A program made the translations under genes and the position numbers. The notes under the pieces were generated by a model. It was not told the origin of the DNA. It made no database searches and was given only the letters and a program-made list of their open reading frames with translations. A stretch of DNA of 64,000 nucleotides from Desulfospira joergensenii DSM 10085 (lineage in GTDB: Bacteria > Desulfobacterota > Desulfobacteria > Desulfobacterales > Desulfobacteraceae). The stretch covers positions 1,922,001 through 1,986,000 of the forward strand of contig NZ_ATUG01000002.1 in assembly GCF_000420085.1 (NCBI RefSeq), in the 5' to 3' direction. Below are positions 17,851 through 26,460 of this stretch, one piece after another (positions within the stretch are counted from its first letter, which is position 1; the number at the start of each line of letters is the position of its first letter).

Positions 17851-18580
17851 CTAGCTGGAATTTTTATATTGAGCCGGGTTGATGCCCGTGAACTTTTTAA
17901 AGGTTTTAATGAAATGGCTCTGATCGAAAAAGCCGCATTCAGCGGCAGTATCGGCCACGCTCCGGTCCTTGAGCAGAAGGGTCCGGGCCAGGTTGATCCG
18001 TTTGTCCAGAACATAGGCATGGGGTGTCAGATCATAGGCCCGGCTGAAGTCCCGGATGATGGAAAATTTATTCCTGCGGCAGATCTTTTCCAGATCCTCC
18101 AGACGGATATCCCCGGTAAAACGTCTGTCCAGAAAGGATTTTATTTTCTGAAGATTTCCCGGTAGGTCCTGATCTCCGGCTTTGGCTTCGGGATCAAGCC
18201 CGAAGATATCCAGGAGAATCTTTCCTACAAACAGGAGGGCCCGGGTTTCCTGCTCCAGGCCGTCTTCCCCGGATCCCATGGACGGTAAGACCAAAACTTT
18301 TCTGCAGCCAATGGGGATCCAGGAAGACCATGGTGAACCTGAACAGGTCAGGATCACTGGGCTGGCATAAATGAACGGTCCGGGGCGGGATCAGGACAAC
18401 ATCGTCAATCTGGAGTTTCAATTCCAGGGACCGGCACAGGATGGTGCTGGATCCTTTTTCCACAAATCCCAGGGAAAGCTCTTCATGGGAGTGTTTTTTA
18501 ACGGAATAGGCGGTTTCAGCACCGGTTTTGATCTCCATGAAGGGCAGATGCCTGTTTCTGATGATCCTTGTTTTGTCCAT
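17851..18580 (-). pseudogene. AraC family regulator broken by a -1/+1 frameshift
   Basis: Two overlapping frames offset by one base each carry half of one AraC protein. The upstream half (from 18580) has the cupin-type sensor domain (HSHEELSLGFVEKGSS, then DDVVLIPPRTVHLCQPSD) and reads correctly to about DPHWLQKSF. The downstream half (to the TAG at 17851) has the double helix-turn-helix (RLEDLEKICRRNKFSIIRDF, and CGFFDQSHFIKTFKKFTGIN). The join must lie near 18285-18310, where the sequence has the short A4/T4 run ACCAAAACTTTT. A single-base sequencing error, a recent mutation or programmed slippage would all look like this. The whole would be about 240 residues. Confidence 0.75.
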
Positions 18581-18718
18581 TGGATTCTATCCCGGGTTCT
18601 CCAATTGGATTCCATAGTCTGGGTAAAGCTTCTCCAGTTTCCTTGATCTTTAACGCATTCTTTTTTTATTGTCAAAGAGCTATTCGTCGGGCGTTATCAG
18701 GGCTTTGCGGTAGATGAC

Positions 18719-18770
18719 TACAGCTTCAGCCCTGGGTGCTTCGAATATGAAACCTTTCTGATCTTTGTAA
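18719..18770. repeat. dispersed intergenic repeat, copy B
   Basis: Second copy of the element at 15141-15192, same orientation, about 3.6 kb away, lying between the broken AraC gene and the membrane protein gene. Shared core and indels are described under copy A. On the minus strand both copies encode a short similar peptide tail, so the element might derive from a gene end. Confidence 0.55.
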
Positions 18771-18822
18771 GGTTGGGATGAAGCTTCCGCCATGGCGTAC
18801 AGCTTTTTGACAATCGTCATTA

Positions 18823-19485
18823 TCACCGGAGATATCTTTGGGCCAAGAAGAGGGAAAGACTTTTCATGAGCTTTTTGTCCAGTCCGGAATCCGACTTTGA
18901 TATGCAGTCCGACAGTTGATCCGGCGGTATAACCCCCACTCCCTTATATTCGAATCCCTCTACCCCGGGGATTGCCAGAAGAGGAATTGGCATGATTTCC
19001 TTGTCATAGCCTTTTTTGATCAGCATGCGGATCATATGGCAGCGCTGCCACAACTTTTTCGTTTCAATGTCCATCTGCCTGCTGCCTTTATCCAGGGGGC
19101 GGTCCGGTGTGCTGATCACAAAAATTCCCTGGGGGGAGACAACGAGGCAGCTGATTTTAAAGAATTCCAGGGTAATCCCCGGAAAGATATCGAAGTCCTC
19201 ATCCAATTGGGAGAGATCCTTCAGTAGCTGCGGCATCAGAACCTGCCGGGGAAGATCTTTCCGGAATAGGGCAAGCCAGGTCAGTGGATTTTTTTTGAAT
19301 GCCACCAGAACAAAAAAAAGAACAGCCCCGATGACACTGATCAGAGTGAGGGTATTGTCGGCAGAAAGAGTGTCGGAACCGGTTTTCAGCATCACCCACA
19401 GGGTAAGGGCAACGATCAGAGCCAGGCCGATCTGTTTTCCCGGACTCCTGCCGGATCCGGATTCCTGTTTATATATGAATGCCAT
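18823..19485 (-). CDS. membrane protein with possible NERD-like domain
   Basis: A 220-residue protein with two N-terminal membrane segments (GLALIVALTLWVMLKTGS and LTLISVIGAVLFFVLVAF) and a cytosolic domain of about 140 residues. The segment VVSPQGIFVISTPDRPLDKG and the following Trp/Arg helix resemble the start of NERD (nuclease-related) domains, but the acidic and Lys residues expected of an active nuclease are not clear. I do not recognise a closer family. GGGGGA precedes the ATG at 19485. Alone on the minus strand. Confidence 0.6.
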   Translation of the reverse strand: MAFIYKQESGSGRSPGKQIGLALIVALTLWVMLKTGSDTLSADNTLTLISVIGAVLFFVLVAFKKNPLTWLALFRKDLPRQVLMPQLLKDLSQLDEDFDIFPGITLEFFKISCLVVSPQGIFVISTPDRPLDKGSRQMDIETKKLWQRCHMIRMLIKKGYDKEIMPIPLLAIPGVEGFEYKGVGVIPPDQLSDCISKSDSGLDKKLMKSLSLFLAQRYLR

Positions 19486-19629
19486 TTGATTTCCCCCTGG
19501 TATTTAGCCCGTTATTTCAGGCCGGTTTTGCCGGATCCATCCGGCTTTGTTTTCCGGTGATTCTTCTGCCTCCCTGCCGGTGATGATTCTGCCGCGGAGC
19601 AATACCGCGGCAAAATCAGGTATGCCGGC

Positions 19630-21039
19630 TTAATCCTCTTCCGAGGTCACTGTGATTCTGTTTCCCGGAAAGGAAGGCTCTTCTTCCATATAGGCCTCTT
19701 CTTTCGGGGTTCCCAGGTAGATCAGGGCGCTGAGAATAATGGCAGCTGCCAGCCCCCAGGCCGCTCCGCGGGTGGCCAGGACAGCACCGGCAACCCCCGC
19801 GATTCCCAGGTCATTAAAGGATCTGGACTTGAGAACACCGATGCGGACGCTGACATAGCCCTGGACCAGCATTGTGGATGCCAGGCCCACACCGAGGATC
19901 GGTTTGACCGTGGCAGTGACAGGGGCCAGGAAATAGCCTGTCCAGGTGCCGAATCTGAAGGAGGCGGCGCCCCCGGTCAGGGAATCCATGGCTTCCGGGC
20001 CGTTTTTATACCGGTCGCAGCAGACCACCTGCATGGCTGCCCAGAGCGGACCGCACATGGAGATATCCGGTCCGGCAACGCTCATAAAGGCATTTCTGGC
20101 GCCAAAGATGATATGGGCCCTGTCAGGGCTGTAATTGATTGCCTCATCTTTCCGGTATTTCTGGGCATCTTCAATCAGGGCCTGGGTTTGGATAACATCA
20201 CCAAAGATTACGATATAGGCACTGAGTACCATGGGAATACTGGTCAGAAACAGTTTTGCAGAAGGAAAGGGGATATTGCCCAGCAGGGTAAAGTCCCTCC
20301 ACAGGCCCGCAAAATCCGGGCGGGTGAAAATAACGGCTTCATAATGGGGCCAGGGGATTTCACCGAACAGGGGGCCGATGAAGATGGCAAGGGCCAGGGC
20401 CGGCATCATCCCCAGGTTGGACAGGGTCAAAAGGATCTTGCTTTTGTTTCTGACTCCCTTGAAATGGCTGGAAAACAAGAGGTAAAAGGCAATGCCGATA
20501 CAGATGGTAATGGTCCAGGGATAGGCGTCAAAGCTTTTCAGTCCCTGTCCGGGTTTGAAGATGAGCATCACCGCAGAAAAACCGGCGCCGATGAGGATTG
20601 CCGACTGGACAGCATTGGGGATGAGGGAGATCACCCGTTTGGCAAGGCCTGAGGCCCCGATAAAGATGCAGAATGCCCCGAAAAGCATCTGAAAGGCGAT
20701 GAGGGCCTGCATCCGCTCCACCCCGGGGGCAAAGGTTTCCACATAGGCAATGAGGAGGGGAATGGCCGGGGTGACCCATCCGGGAACCACAGGGTCGCCA
20801 AAGGTTACATGGGCAAGGTAGAGGGTGCCGTTGATAATCACGATGGCCAGGGCGACCTCGTAGGACATGCCCAGCTTGGCCGTCAGAACGGGAATGATGG
20901 CAAGGCAGACCGTGCACATGAGAATCCCCTGCAGGTAGTCGGCAAATTCAAAATTGTAGTGGATAAACGGGAGCCTCATTCTCAGGGGCCCTAAAGGGAT
21001 ACCGGGTTGCTCGCTTCCATACTGTCGTTTGATACTCAT
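19630..21039 (-). CDS. xanthine/uracil permease (NCS2)-like membrane transporter
   Basis: A 469-residue polytopic protein with about 12-14 membrane segments (for example ILMCTVCLAIIPVLTAKLG and GIAGVAGAVLATRGAAWGLA). The fold and GGAASFRFGTWTGYFLAPVT region resemble NCS2/SLC23-type symporters. The substrate of this branch is unknown; because it sits in a minus-strand run behind the 4-hydroxybutyrate CoA-transferase and dehydratase genes, uptake of 4-hydroxybutyrate or a related short acid is a reasonable guess rather than purines. AGGAGG precedes the ATG at 21039. It is the last gene of the run abfD, CGGC protein, abfT, permease. Confidence 0.7.
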   Translation of the reverse strand: MSIKRQYGSEQPGIPLGPLRMRLPFIHYNFEFADYLQGILMCTVCLAIIPVLTAKLGMSYEVALAIVIINGTLYLAHVTFGDPVVPGWVTPAIPLLIAYVETFAPGVERMQALIAFQMLFGAFCIFIGASGLAKRVISLIPNAVQSAILIGAGFSAVMLIFKPGQGLKSFDAYPWTITICIGIAFYLLFSSHFKGVRNKSKILLTLSNLGMMPALALAIFIGPLFGEIPWPHYEAVIFTRPDFAGLWRDFTLLGNIPFPSAKLFLTSIPMVLSAYIVIFGDVIQTQALIEDAQKYRKDEAINYSPDRAHIIFGARNAFMSVAGPDISMCGPLWAAMQVVCCDRYKNGPEAMDSLTGGAASFRFGTWTGYFLAPVTATVKPILGVGLASTMLVQGYVSVRIGVLKSRSFNDLGIAGVAGAVLATRGAAWGLAAAIILSALIYLGTPKEEAYMEEEPSFPGNRITVTSEED

Positions 21040-21165
21040 CGAACCTCCTTATTGTTAAGAATTAATTTGGGGTTATGAAAAACTGGCACCTGCTGCCGGG
21101 CCGGGCACCGGAATACCGGCAAAGGACGAAGTTCGGTTTTCATGTCCTGGGGAAGCCCTGGGGTT

Positions 21166-22473
21166 TCAGGATGCGGCACCAAGGAAAAACAGGGCTTCAA
21201 AATCAGAAGAGAGCTGTTCCCTGAATTCCGGATGGGCGATTTCGATCAATGCCCGGGCCCTCTGTTTTACGGTCCTCCCCCTAAGTTGGGCAATTCCGTA
21301 CTCGGTGACCACATAATCCACATCGTTCCGGGAGGTGGTCACGGCCTGACCCCGGTCAAGGCCAGGCACGATCCGGGATACCTTGCCCCTGGCGGCTGTG
21401 GAGGGAATGGCAATGACACTTCTGCCTCCCTTGGATCCCCTTGCACCCCGGACAAAATCCACCTGGCCGCCCACCCCGCTGAACTGCCGGGTGCCCAGGG
21501 CGTCCGCCGCCACCTGTCCCAGGAGATCCACAGAAATGGCAGAGTTGATGGAAACCATGTTGTCATTTTCTGCGATGACAAAGGGATTATTGGTGTAGTC
21601 CACCGGATAGATCTCAACCATGGAGTTATTGTCCAGCCATTGGTAAAATCCCTGGGTTCCCATGGCAAAGGAGATAATGATTTTGTAAGGGTGAAGATTT
21701 TTGTTTCTGCCGGTGATCACTCCTTTTTCGGCAAGGCCCATGACTCCGTCGGAAATCATTTCCGAATGGATCCCCAGATCCTTTTTCTCGTCCAGGAAGT
21801 TCAGCACCGCATCGGGTATGGCGCCGATGCCCAGCTGGAGACAATCCCCGTCCCGGATCAATTGTGCCACATTGGCGCCGATGGCCTGCTCGATATCTCC
21901 GATGGCCGGCGGGTCCATGGTAATGACGGGGCGGTCTGTTTCCACAAAGGCGTTAATCTGGCTGACATGGAGAAAGGATGTACCGGGTATGGCCGGCATA
22001 TGCGGGGTGACTTCGGCAATGACGGTTTTGGCACTCAGGGCCGCCTGGAGGGTGTAGTCCACGGAAACCCCCAGGCTGACATTGCCGGATTTGTCCGGGG
22101 GAGAGACCGTGATCAGGGCTACATCCACAGGTAAAATATTCTCCTTGAACAGCCCCGGGATATCCTTGAAAAAACAGGGGGTGTATTCTGCCTTGCCCTG
22201 GGCAATAAGATCCCGGGTGATCCCTCCTGCAAACAGGGAATGGTGACGGAAGGCCTGCTGGTGTTCGGGCCGGCAATAGTCGCTTTTTCCCATGGAAACC
22301 ATGTGGACGATTTCAACATCTTTCAGGCGGCTGCTGTTTTCCACCATGGCCGCAAGCAGGGTTTCCGGCGAGCCTGTGGCATGACCGGCCACCACCCGGT
22401 CTCCGCTTTTAATTGCCTTGACGGCCGATGGGGCCGTTGTGGTCATTTCTCGGTAATAATTCTGCCAGTTCAT
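21166..22473 (-). CDS. abfT: 4-hydroxybutyrate CoA-transferase
   Basis: A 435-residue class I CoA-transferase of the acetyl-CoA hydrolase/4-hydroxybutyrate type. Family blocks include SGDRVVAGHATGSPETLLAA, QLGIGAIPDAVLNFL, GGQVDFVRGA and YVVTEYGIAQLRGRTVKQRA. AbfT moves CoA from acetyl-CoA or butyryl-CoA to 4-hydroxybutyrate, giving the substrate for the dehydratase AbfD encoded two genes upstream. GGAG sits 8 bp before the ATG, and the start overlaps the end of the preceding small gene by 64 bp. Together with AbfD this points to fermentation or respiration of 4-hydroxybutyrate or 4-aminobutyrate via crotonyl-CoA. Confidence 0.9.
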   Translation of the reverse strand: MNWQNYYREMTTTAPSAVKAIKSGDRVVAGHATGSPETLLAAMVENSSRLKDVEIVHMVSMGKSDYCRPEHQQAFRHHSLFAGGITRDLIAQGKAEYTPCFFKDIPGLFKENILPVDVALITVSPPDKSGNVSLGVSVDYTLQAALSAKTVIAEVTPHMPAIPGTSFLHVSQINAFVETDRPVITMDPPAIGDIEQAIGANVAQLIRDGDCLQLGIGAIPDAVLNFLDEKKDLGIHSEMISDGVMGLAEKGVITGRNKNLHPYKIIISFAMGTQGFYQWLDNNSMVEIYPVDYTNNPFVIAENDNMVSINSAISVDLLGQVAADALGTRQFSGVGGQVDFVRGARGSKGGRSVIAIPSTAARGKVSRIVPGLDRGQAVTTSRNDVDYVVTEYGIAQLRGRTVKQRARALIEIAHPEFREQLSSDFEALFFLGAAS

Positions 22474-22738
22474 CTAAATGCTCCGATTCTATTATTTTGA
22501 TCAATGGTTCCGCATCTGCCGGGCTGTCCAGGAAAAATAGAGGCATCCGGCTGAAGGCCTCGATATCGGCGCAGGCATTGGGGCAGCCTGAGACCACCAG
22601 GATGATGTCGGTATCCGGCAGGTTCCAGGGGACCAGCTCGGCCCTTTTGGCCAGCCTGGTCCTTATCTTTTCGACAAGGGCGGACCGGTCATATTCCGGC
22701 ATGCAGCCGCCGCAGTATTTCACGCCGATGCGGTACAC
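22409..22738 (-). CDS. small Cys-motif protein (CGGC / SGCPNAC), unknown function
   Basis: A 109-residue protein beginning VYRIGVKYCGGCMPEYDR with a GTG start at 22738 preceded by TTGGAAG. A second Cys pair sits in LVVSGCPNACADIE. The CGGC and SGCPNAC motifs suggest a metal- or cluster-binding or redox role; similar small proteins accompany acyl-CoA enzymes in anaerobes, but I know no assigned function. It fits between abfD (stop 11 bp upstream of its start) and abfT (64-bp overlap), so it is certainly part of this operon. A longer frame from 22819 is rejected because it lies inside abfD and has no ribosome site. Confidence 0.7.
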   Translation of the reverse strand: MYRIGVKYCGGCMPEYDRSALVEKIRTRLAKRAELVPWNLPDTDIILVVSGCPNACADIEAFSRMPLFFLDSPADAEPLIKIIESEHLDELAELLPRNDHNGPIGRQGN

Positions 22739-22748
22739 CTTCCAAGGC

Positions 22749-24197
22749 CTACCCGGGAGTGATGCCGCAGAGTTTTTTTGCCACTTCCTTTTTGGCTTCC
22801 ATATTGGTCTGCCGGGCAATCATGATGCGCTGGGCCTGGGGAGATCCTGCCCCGTGCATGGACTCGGTCAGATATCCCACGGCAGCCGTGCCCAGGGTCA
22901 GGTTTTCGATGAGACGAAGGATCTTCATCCGGTCCTCTGTGGAAACTTCGGAATTTCCCTTGAAATATTTTTTCATCAGGGGGCCCACCTCCTCGGATCT
23001 CAGGTCCTCTTCCGAGGGAAGGGTGACCATGAGGCCGCCGGCAATGTCCTGGGCCAGCCGGGCAATTTCATAGGGAAACCGGGTGACGTTCTGTTTGCAG
23101 ACGTTGGCCAGAAGGGTGTTGACCAGATAAGTTCCGCTGGGTTCCCTGTGTCCCTGGGCAGCGCAGGCAATGGAACCGCAGAACAGGGTTTCATTGAGAT
23201 GGTTCATCTCAATGATCTTGTCCTTGATATGGGAGGCCTTTTGGGCACCGTTGTACTCTGCAGCGATCTGGGTGGCTCCGATGAGTACATCCCCGACACC
23301 TGCCTTGCAGGCGTAGCTCTGGCGGTGGTATGAGGCAAACTGCTCCACCAGCTGCCCGGCAAATTCATACTCCTTGAACATGAAGACCCTTTCCCAGGGA
23401 ACAAATACCCTGTCAAAGACCACCAGGGCCTCGTGGCCGCCGTAGATCCGGTTGCCCCGGTCCAGCTGGCCTTTTTCCAGCTTTCTGGTGTCACAGGACT
23501 GCCGGCCCATGATATAGGTGATGCCGTCGGCGTCGCTGGGCAGGGCAAAGGAGACGGCATAGTCTGCATCCTCTTCGCGCATGGCAATGGTCGGCATGAC
23601 AATGATCTCGTGGGAATTTACAGCCCCTGTCTGGTGGGCTTTGGCCCCCTGGACAAGAATGCCGTCGGGCCGTTCTTCCACCACATGGAGGAACATATCC
23701 GGATCCGGCTGCTTATGGGGCGGCAGGGACCGGTCTCCCTTGGGATCGGTCATGGCGCCGTCACAGGTCAGGTCCTTTTCCTGGACATGGCACAGGTAGT
23801 CCTTGAACCTTTCATAATACCGGGTGCCGTGCTTTGCATCGATGTCAAAGGTGGTCATTGACAGGGCATTCAAGGCATCCATGCCCACACACCGCTGGAA
23901 ACAGCATCCGGTCAAAGAGCCCATCAGACGGCCCATTTTTGTTTTTTTTATCAGGTCGTCGGTATTCTGGTGGATATGGCAGAACCGGTTGATGGTTTTT
24001 CCGGTAAGATGGGATCTGGCCGTCAGCAGGTCTTCGTATTCGGGTTTAAGGGAGAATTCATAGGTGGCGGCAACCGCATTCATGGAGGGTCGTATAATGG
24101 GATCATCCACCACATTTTCCACTTTTTTCCCGAACATATAGACGTTCAGGTTCAGTTTTCTCAAGCTTTCTTCGTATTGTTCAGCATTCATCCGCAT
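22749..24197 (-). CDS. abfD: 4-hydroxybutyryl-CoA dehydratase / vinylacetyl-CoA delta-isomerase
   Basis: A 482-residue flavoprotein of the AbfD/HpaB fold. It dehydrates 4-hydroxybutyryl-CoA to crotonyl-CoA by a ketyl-radical mechanism using FAD and an unusual [4Fe-4S] cluster. Likely cluster ligands are the two cysteines of CFQRC (near residue 100, matching C-x3-C) and the His and Cys of HRQSYACKAG. The length agrees with known enzymes (about 490). The stop is TAG; readthrough would add 17 residues before TGA, but the protein already looks complete. A sigma-54 promoter lies about 60 bp upstream and the PAS/sigma-54 activator gene is next upstream, so expression is probably substrate-induced. 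Confidence 0.93.
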   Translation of the reverse strand: MRMNAEQYEESLRKLNLNVYMFGKKVENVVDDPIIRPSMNAVAATYEFSLKPEYEDLLTARSHLTGKTINRFCHIHQNTDDLIKKTKMGRLMGSLTGCCFQRCVGMDALNALSMTTFDIDAKHGTRYYERFKDYLCHVQEKDLTCDGAMTDPKGDRSLPPHKQPDPDMFLHVVEERPDGILVQGAKAHQTGAVNSHEIIVMPTIAMREEDADYAVSFALPSDADGITYIMGRQSCDTRKLEKGQLDRGNRIYGGHEALVVFDRVFVPWERVFMFKEYEFAGQLVEQFASYHRQSYACKAGVGDVLIGATQIAAEYNGAQKASHIKDKIIEMNHLNETLFCGSIACAAQGHREPSGTYLVNTLLANVCKQNVTRFPYEIARLAQDIAGGLMVTLPSEEDLRSEEVGPLMKKYFKGNSEVSTEDRMKILRLIENLTLGTAAVGYLTESMHGAGSPQAQRIMIARQTNMEAKKEVAKKLCGITPG

Positions 24198-24256
24198 GAC
24201 CGACTCCCTTGTTCTTTTTATTTTATTCCCATTCCAAATTCCCTTGGGTTTTAATC

Positions 24257-24272
24257 AGCAAAACCAATGCCA
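24257..24272 (-). promoter_or_regulatory. sigma-54 (-24/-12) promoter of the abfD operon
   Basis: On the minus strand TGGCATTGGTTTTGCT matches the consensus TGGCACGNNNNTTGCW with the GG and GC exactly 10 bp apart. Predicted transcription start is near 24246, about 50 nt before the abfD ATG. Confidence 0.85.
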
Positions 24273-24417
24273 GCTTTCTTTCCTGCCGGGGCCGGTGCCT
24301 GGGATTGGGGGTGAAATATTTCAACTAATTGAATGGATCCAGAGGGTTATGATTTTGTAAAGAAAAAGAAATTCATGATCCAGAGGATGTGAAAGGGGAG
24401 AATTTTGATTTTTTTTC

Positions 24418-24433
24418 GATGCTGTTCTGCATC
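24418..24433. promoter_or_regulatory. candidate enhancer (UAS) dyad 1 of the abfD operon, GATGC-N6-GCATC
   Basis: GATGCTGTTCTGCATC is a perfect 5+5 dyad with a 6-bp centre, about 146 bp upstream of the -24 box. A second identical-form dyad lies exactly 84 bp further upstream, about eight helical turns, which suits two activator dimers on the same DNA face. Confidence 0.65.
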
Positions 24434-24496
24434 TATAACATGCTTGTAAATTAAGGAGGCTTATTTGAAAGGTGTCTTTTTCATCGATGCAAAAAT

Positions 24497-24522
24497 GATT
24501 CGATGCGATTTAGCATCGAATC
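24497..24522. promoter_or_regulatory. candidate enhancer dyad 2 of the abfD operon (also hairpin at the activator gene end)
   Basis: Arms GATTCGATGC and GCATCGAATC, 10 bp each and perfect, flank a 6-bp centre; its core at 24502-24517 is again GATGC-N6-GCATC. It overlaps the stop codon of the activator gene. On the minus strand the hairpin is followed by ATTTTTG, so it might also terminate that transcript. Both roles are compatible. Confidence 0.6.
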
Positions 24523-26257
24523 AGCGGGAACGGATCTTGTATCGTGCGGCTTTCCGCACGATGGTGGACTGGTTAACCCCCAGAACACGGGCTGCCTTTC
24601 TCGTGCTTCCCTGCTCTGCAAGCACCTGGGCGATGATGGATGCTTCAAACTCGTCCAGGGCCGCCCTGAGAGAGGTCTGATGGTACCGGGGCAGGTGGGT
24701 TGAATTGTTTTCTTCGGTCAGATGGGCCGGCAGGCTCTCCAGAGTAATTTCCCTGCCCGGGGTGACCACCACAACCCGTTCGATAAGATTTTCCAGTTCC
24801 CGCACATTCCCGGGCCAGTCATAATCATAAAGGCAGTCCATGGCCCTGGGTGTAAAGGATTTATCATAATTGTATTTTTTGTTGAGCCGTCTTAAAAAAA
24901 ATTGGACAAATCCTGCAATGGCCTCTTTTCGTTTCCGCAGGGGAGGGATATGGACGGGCACGACATTCAGCCTGAAAAAGAGGTCTTTTCGGAATTCCTT
25001 CCGGGCCACCATCTTCTTGAGATCCCGGTTGGTGGCGGCCAGGATCCTGACATCCACGAAAACAGGCTCGCTGCTTCCGATGCGGATACATTGTTTTTCC
25101 TGGACCACCCGGAGCAGCTTGGCCTGAAGTCCCAGGGGCATTTCCCCGATCTCATCCAGGAGCAGGGTTCCCTGGTCTGCCATTTCAAAGAGTCCGGGGC
25201 GGCCGGATTTTTTGGCTCCGGTAAAGGCCCCTTCTGAATAGCCGAACAATTCAGACTCCAGAAGGTGTTCGGGAATGGCGGCACAGCTGATTTTCATAAA
25301 GGGTTTGTCTTTTCTCGGGCTGGCAGAGTGGATCATGTCCGCCACCACTTCCTTGCCCACTCCCGATTCCCCCTGTATCAATACCGTGGAATCCACCCTG
25401 GCCAGGCGCAGGGCAAGGGCATGGACATCTGCCATTTTCTTGGAGATGATAATATATTTTCCATCCCCTTGGTTTCCGTTTTTTAACCGGGTCAATTCCT
25501 CCAGATACCTGTTCTGAAGGGATTTCATGTTCTTTAATTCTTTGTGGAGGCGGTGGAGTTCGGTCACATCCCTGACATTGGTTACCACCAGGCTGATCTG
25601 CCCGGTTTCATCAAAAACAGGTGTGCCGGTCACCATAAAGGTCTTTCCGGACCTGACCTGCTGGATCAGGGATTCCGGCTGTCTGCTGGACAGCACTTTC
25701 AGGGTGACGGATTCATTGAAAACCCCTTCTTCCACCAGCTCGTGCATGGTCCGGCCCAGAAGCTCCTCCCGCCGAAGGCCGGTGATCCGTTCGTAGGACT
25801 TGTTGAGGCGGATGGTCTTTGCATTGCCGTCGGTCACATAGATCCCGTCAAAAGAAGATTCGATGATGGCGGTAAGTTCATTGCTCAGATTCCGGGTGGC
25901 CATGAGTTCACTGGAAATATGCTCCAGTTCAGATACGTCCTGGAGTACGGCAATTGCCCCGGCGATTTTTCCTCCAATTTTAACGGGAGTCCGGTTGGAA
26001 ATATAATTTTTCCCGTCAATGGAAATTTTCTGGACAGATTCGGTTTTTCCCGTTTTCAATATGGTGTGGAGTCTGGATGTTTTCAGGATGGAGGTGAGAG
26101 GCCTGCCCAGCAGCTCTTTTCTTGGGTGGCAAATGATCCTCTCTGCCGACCGGTTGCAGCCGATGAGGAAACCTGAATGGTCAATGACCAATACAGGATT
26201 GTGCATGGAGTCAATAAGGGCCTTCATCTCCTGGGAGATGGTCAGGGGTGTAGTCAT
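24521..26257 (-). CDS. sigma-54-dependent activator with two PAS domains (proposed abf regulator)
   Basis: A 578-residue NtrC-type activator without a receiver domain. PAS 1 spans about residues 10-115, PAS 2 about 125-240 (IIESSFDGIYVTDGNAKTIR), then a linker and the AAA+ domain with Walker A GESGVGKE, the sigma-54 contact loop GAFTGA, Walker B TLLLDEIGEMP and the R-finger region. A Fis-type helix-turn-helix closes it (STRKAARVLGVNQSTIVRKA). It senses a small molecule through PAS and opens sigma-54 promoters. Its gene is directly upstream of the abfD operon with its own sigma-54 promoter and dyads between, so it most likely controls that operon. The helix-turn-helix is very like that of the activator at 59170. 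Confidence 0.93.
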   Translation of the reverse strand: MTTPLTISQEMKALIDSMHNPVLVIDHSGFLIGCNRSAERIICHPRKELLGRPLTSILKTSRLHTILKTGKTESVQKISIDGKNYISNRTPVKIGGKIAGAIAVLQDVSELEHISSELMATRNLSNELTAIIESSFDGIYVTDGNAKTIRLNKSYERITGLRREELLGRTMHELVEEGVFNESVTLKVLSSRQPESLIQQVRSGKTFMVTGTPVFDETGQISLVVTNVRDVTELHRLHKELKNMKSLQNRYLEELTRLKNGNQGDGKYIIISKKMADVHALALRLARVDSTVLIQGESGVGKEVVADMIHSASPRKDKPFMKISCAAIPEHLLESELFGYSEGAFTGAKKSGRPGLFEMADQGTLLLDEIGEMPLGLQAKLLRVVQEKQCIRIGSSEPVFVDVRILAATNRDLKKMVARKEFRKDLFFRLNVVPVHIPPLRKRKEAIAGFVQFFLRRLNKKYNYDKSFTPRAMDCLYDYDWPGNVRELENLIERVVVVTPGREITLESLPAHLTEENNSTHLPRYHQTSLRAALDEFEASIIAQVLAEQGSTRKAARVLGVNQSTIVRKAARYKIRSR

Positions 26258-26401
26258 TCTTTTTCTATACCAGTTTTACTGCACTCCGGGCAACTAGAAC
26301 ATGGAATTCATGCCCTGCAATCTGCGGTAAAGCGGACGACAAATTCCAACGCCCCATTTTTCATCATGGCATCCGGGTTGAGAACGATTATCATTTGGGG
26401 G

Positions 26402-26429
26402 TTGATTTTATTTCATAATTCCTTATACT
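26402..26429 (+). promoter_or_regulatory. sigma-70-like promoter of the flagellin gene
   Basis: TTGATT at 26402-26407, a 16-bp spacer and TATACT at 26424-26429, followed 31 bp later by the flagellin ATG with GGGGAGG. A weak sigma-54-like string (TGGCATCCGGGTTGAG, 26367-26382 approximately) has GA instead of GC at -12 and is less likely. No sigma-28 motif was seen. Confidence 0.5.
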
Positions 26430-26460
26430 TAAACAATATGTCCAAGTATGGGGAGGCATT

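Noticed and set aside
22698-22751. Amber codon at the end of abfD as a pyrrolysine codon
   Set aside because: AbfD already has the full family length and the extension of 17 residues is not conserved-looking; it overlaps the start of the next gene.
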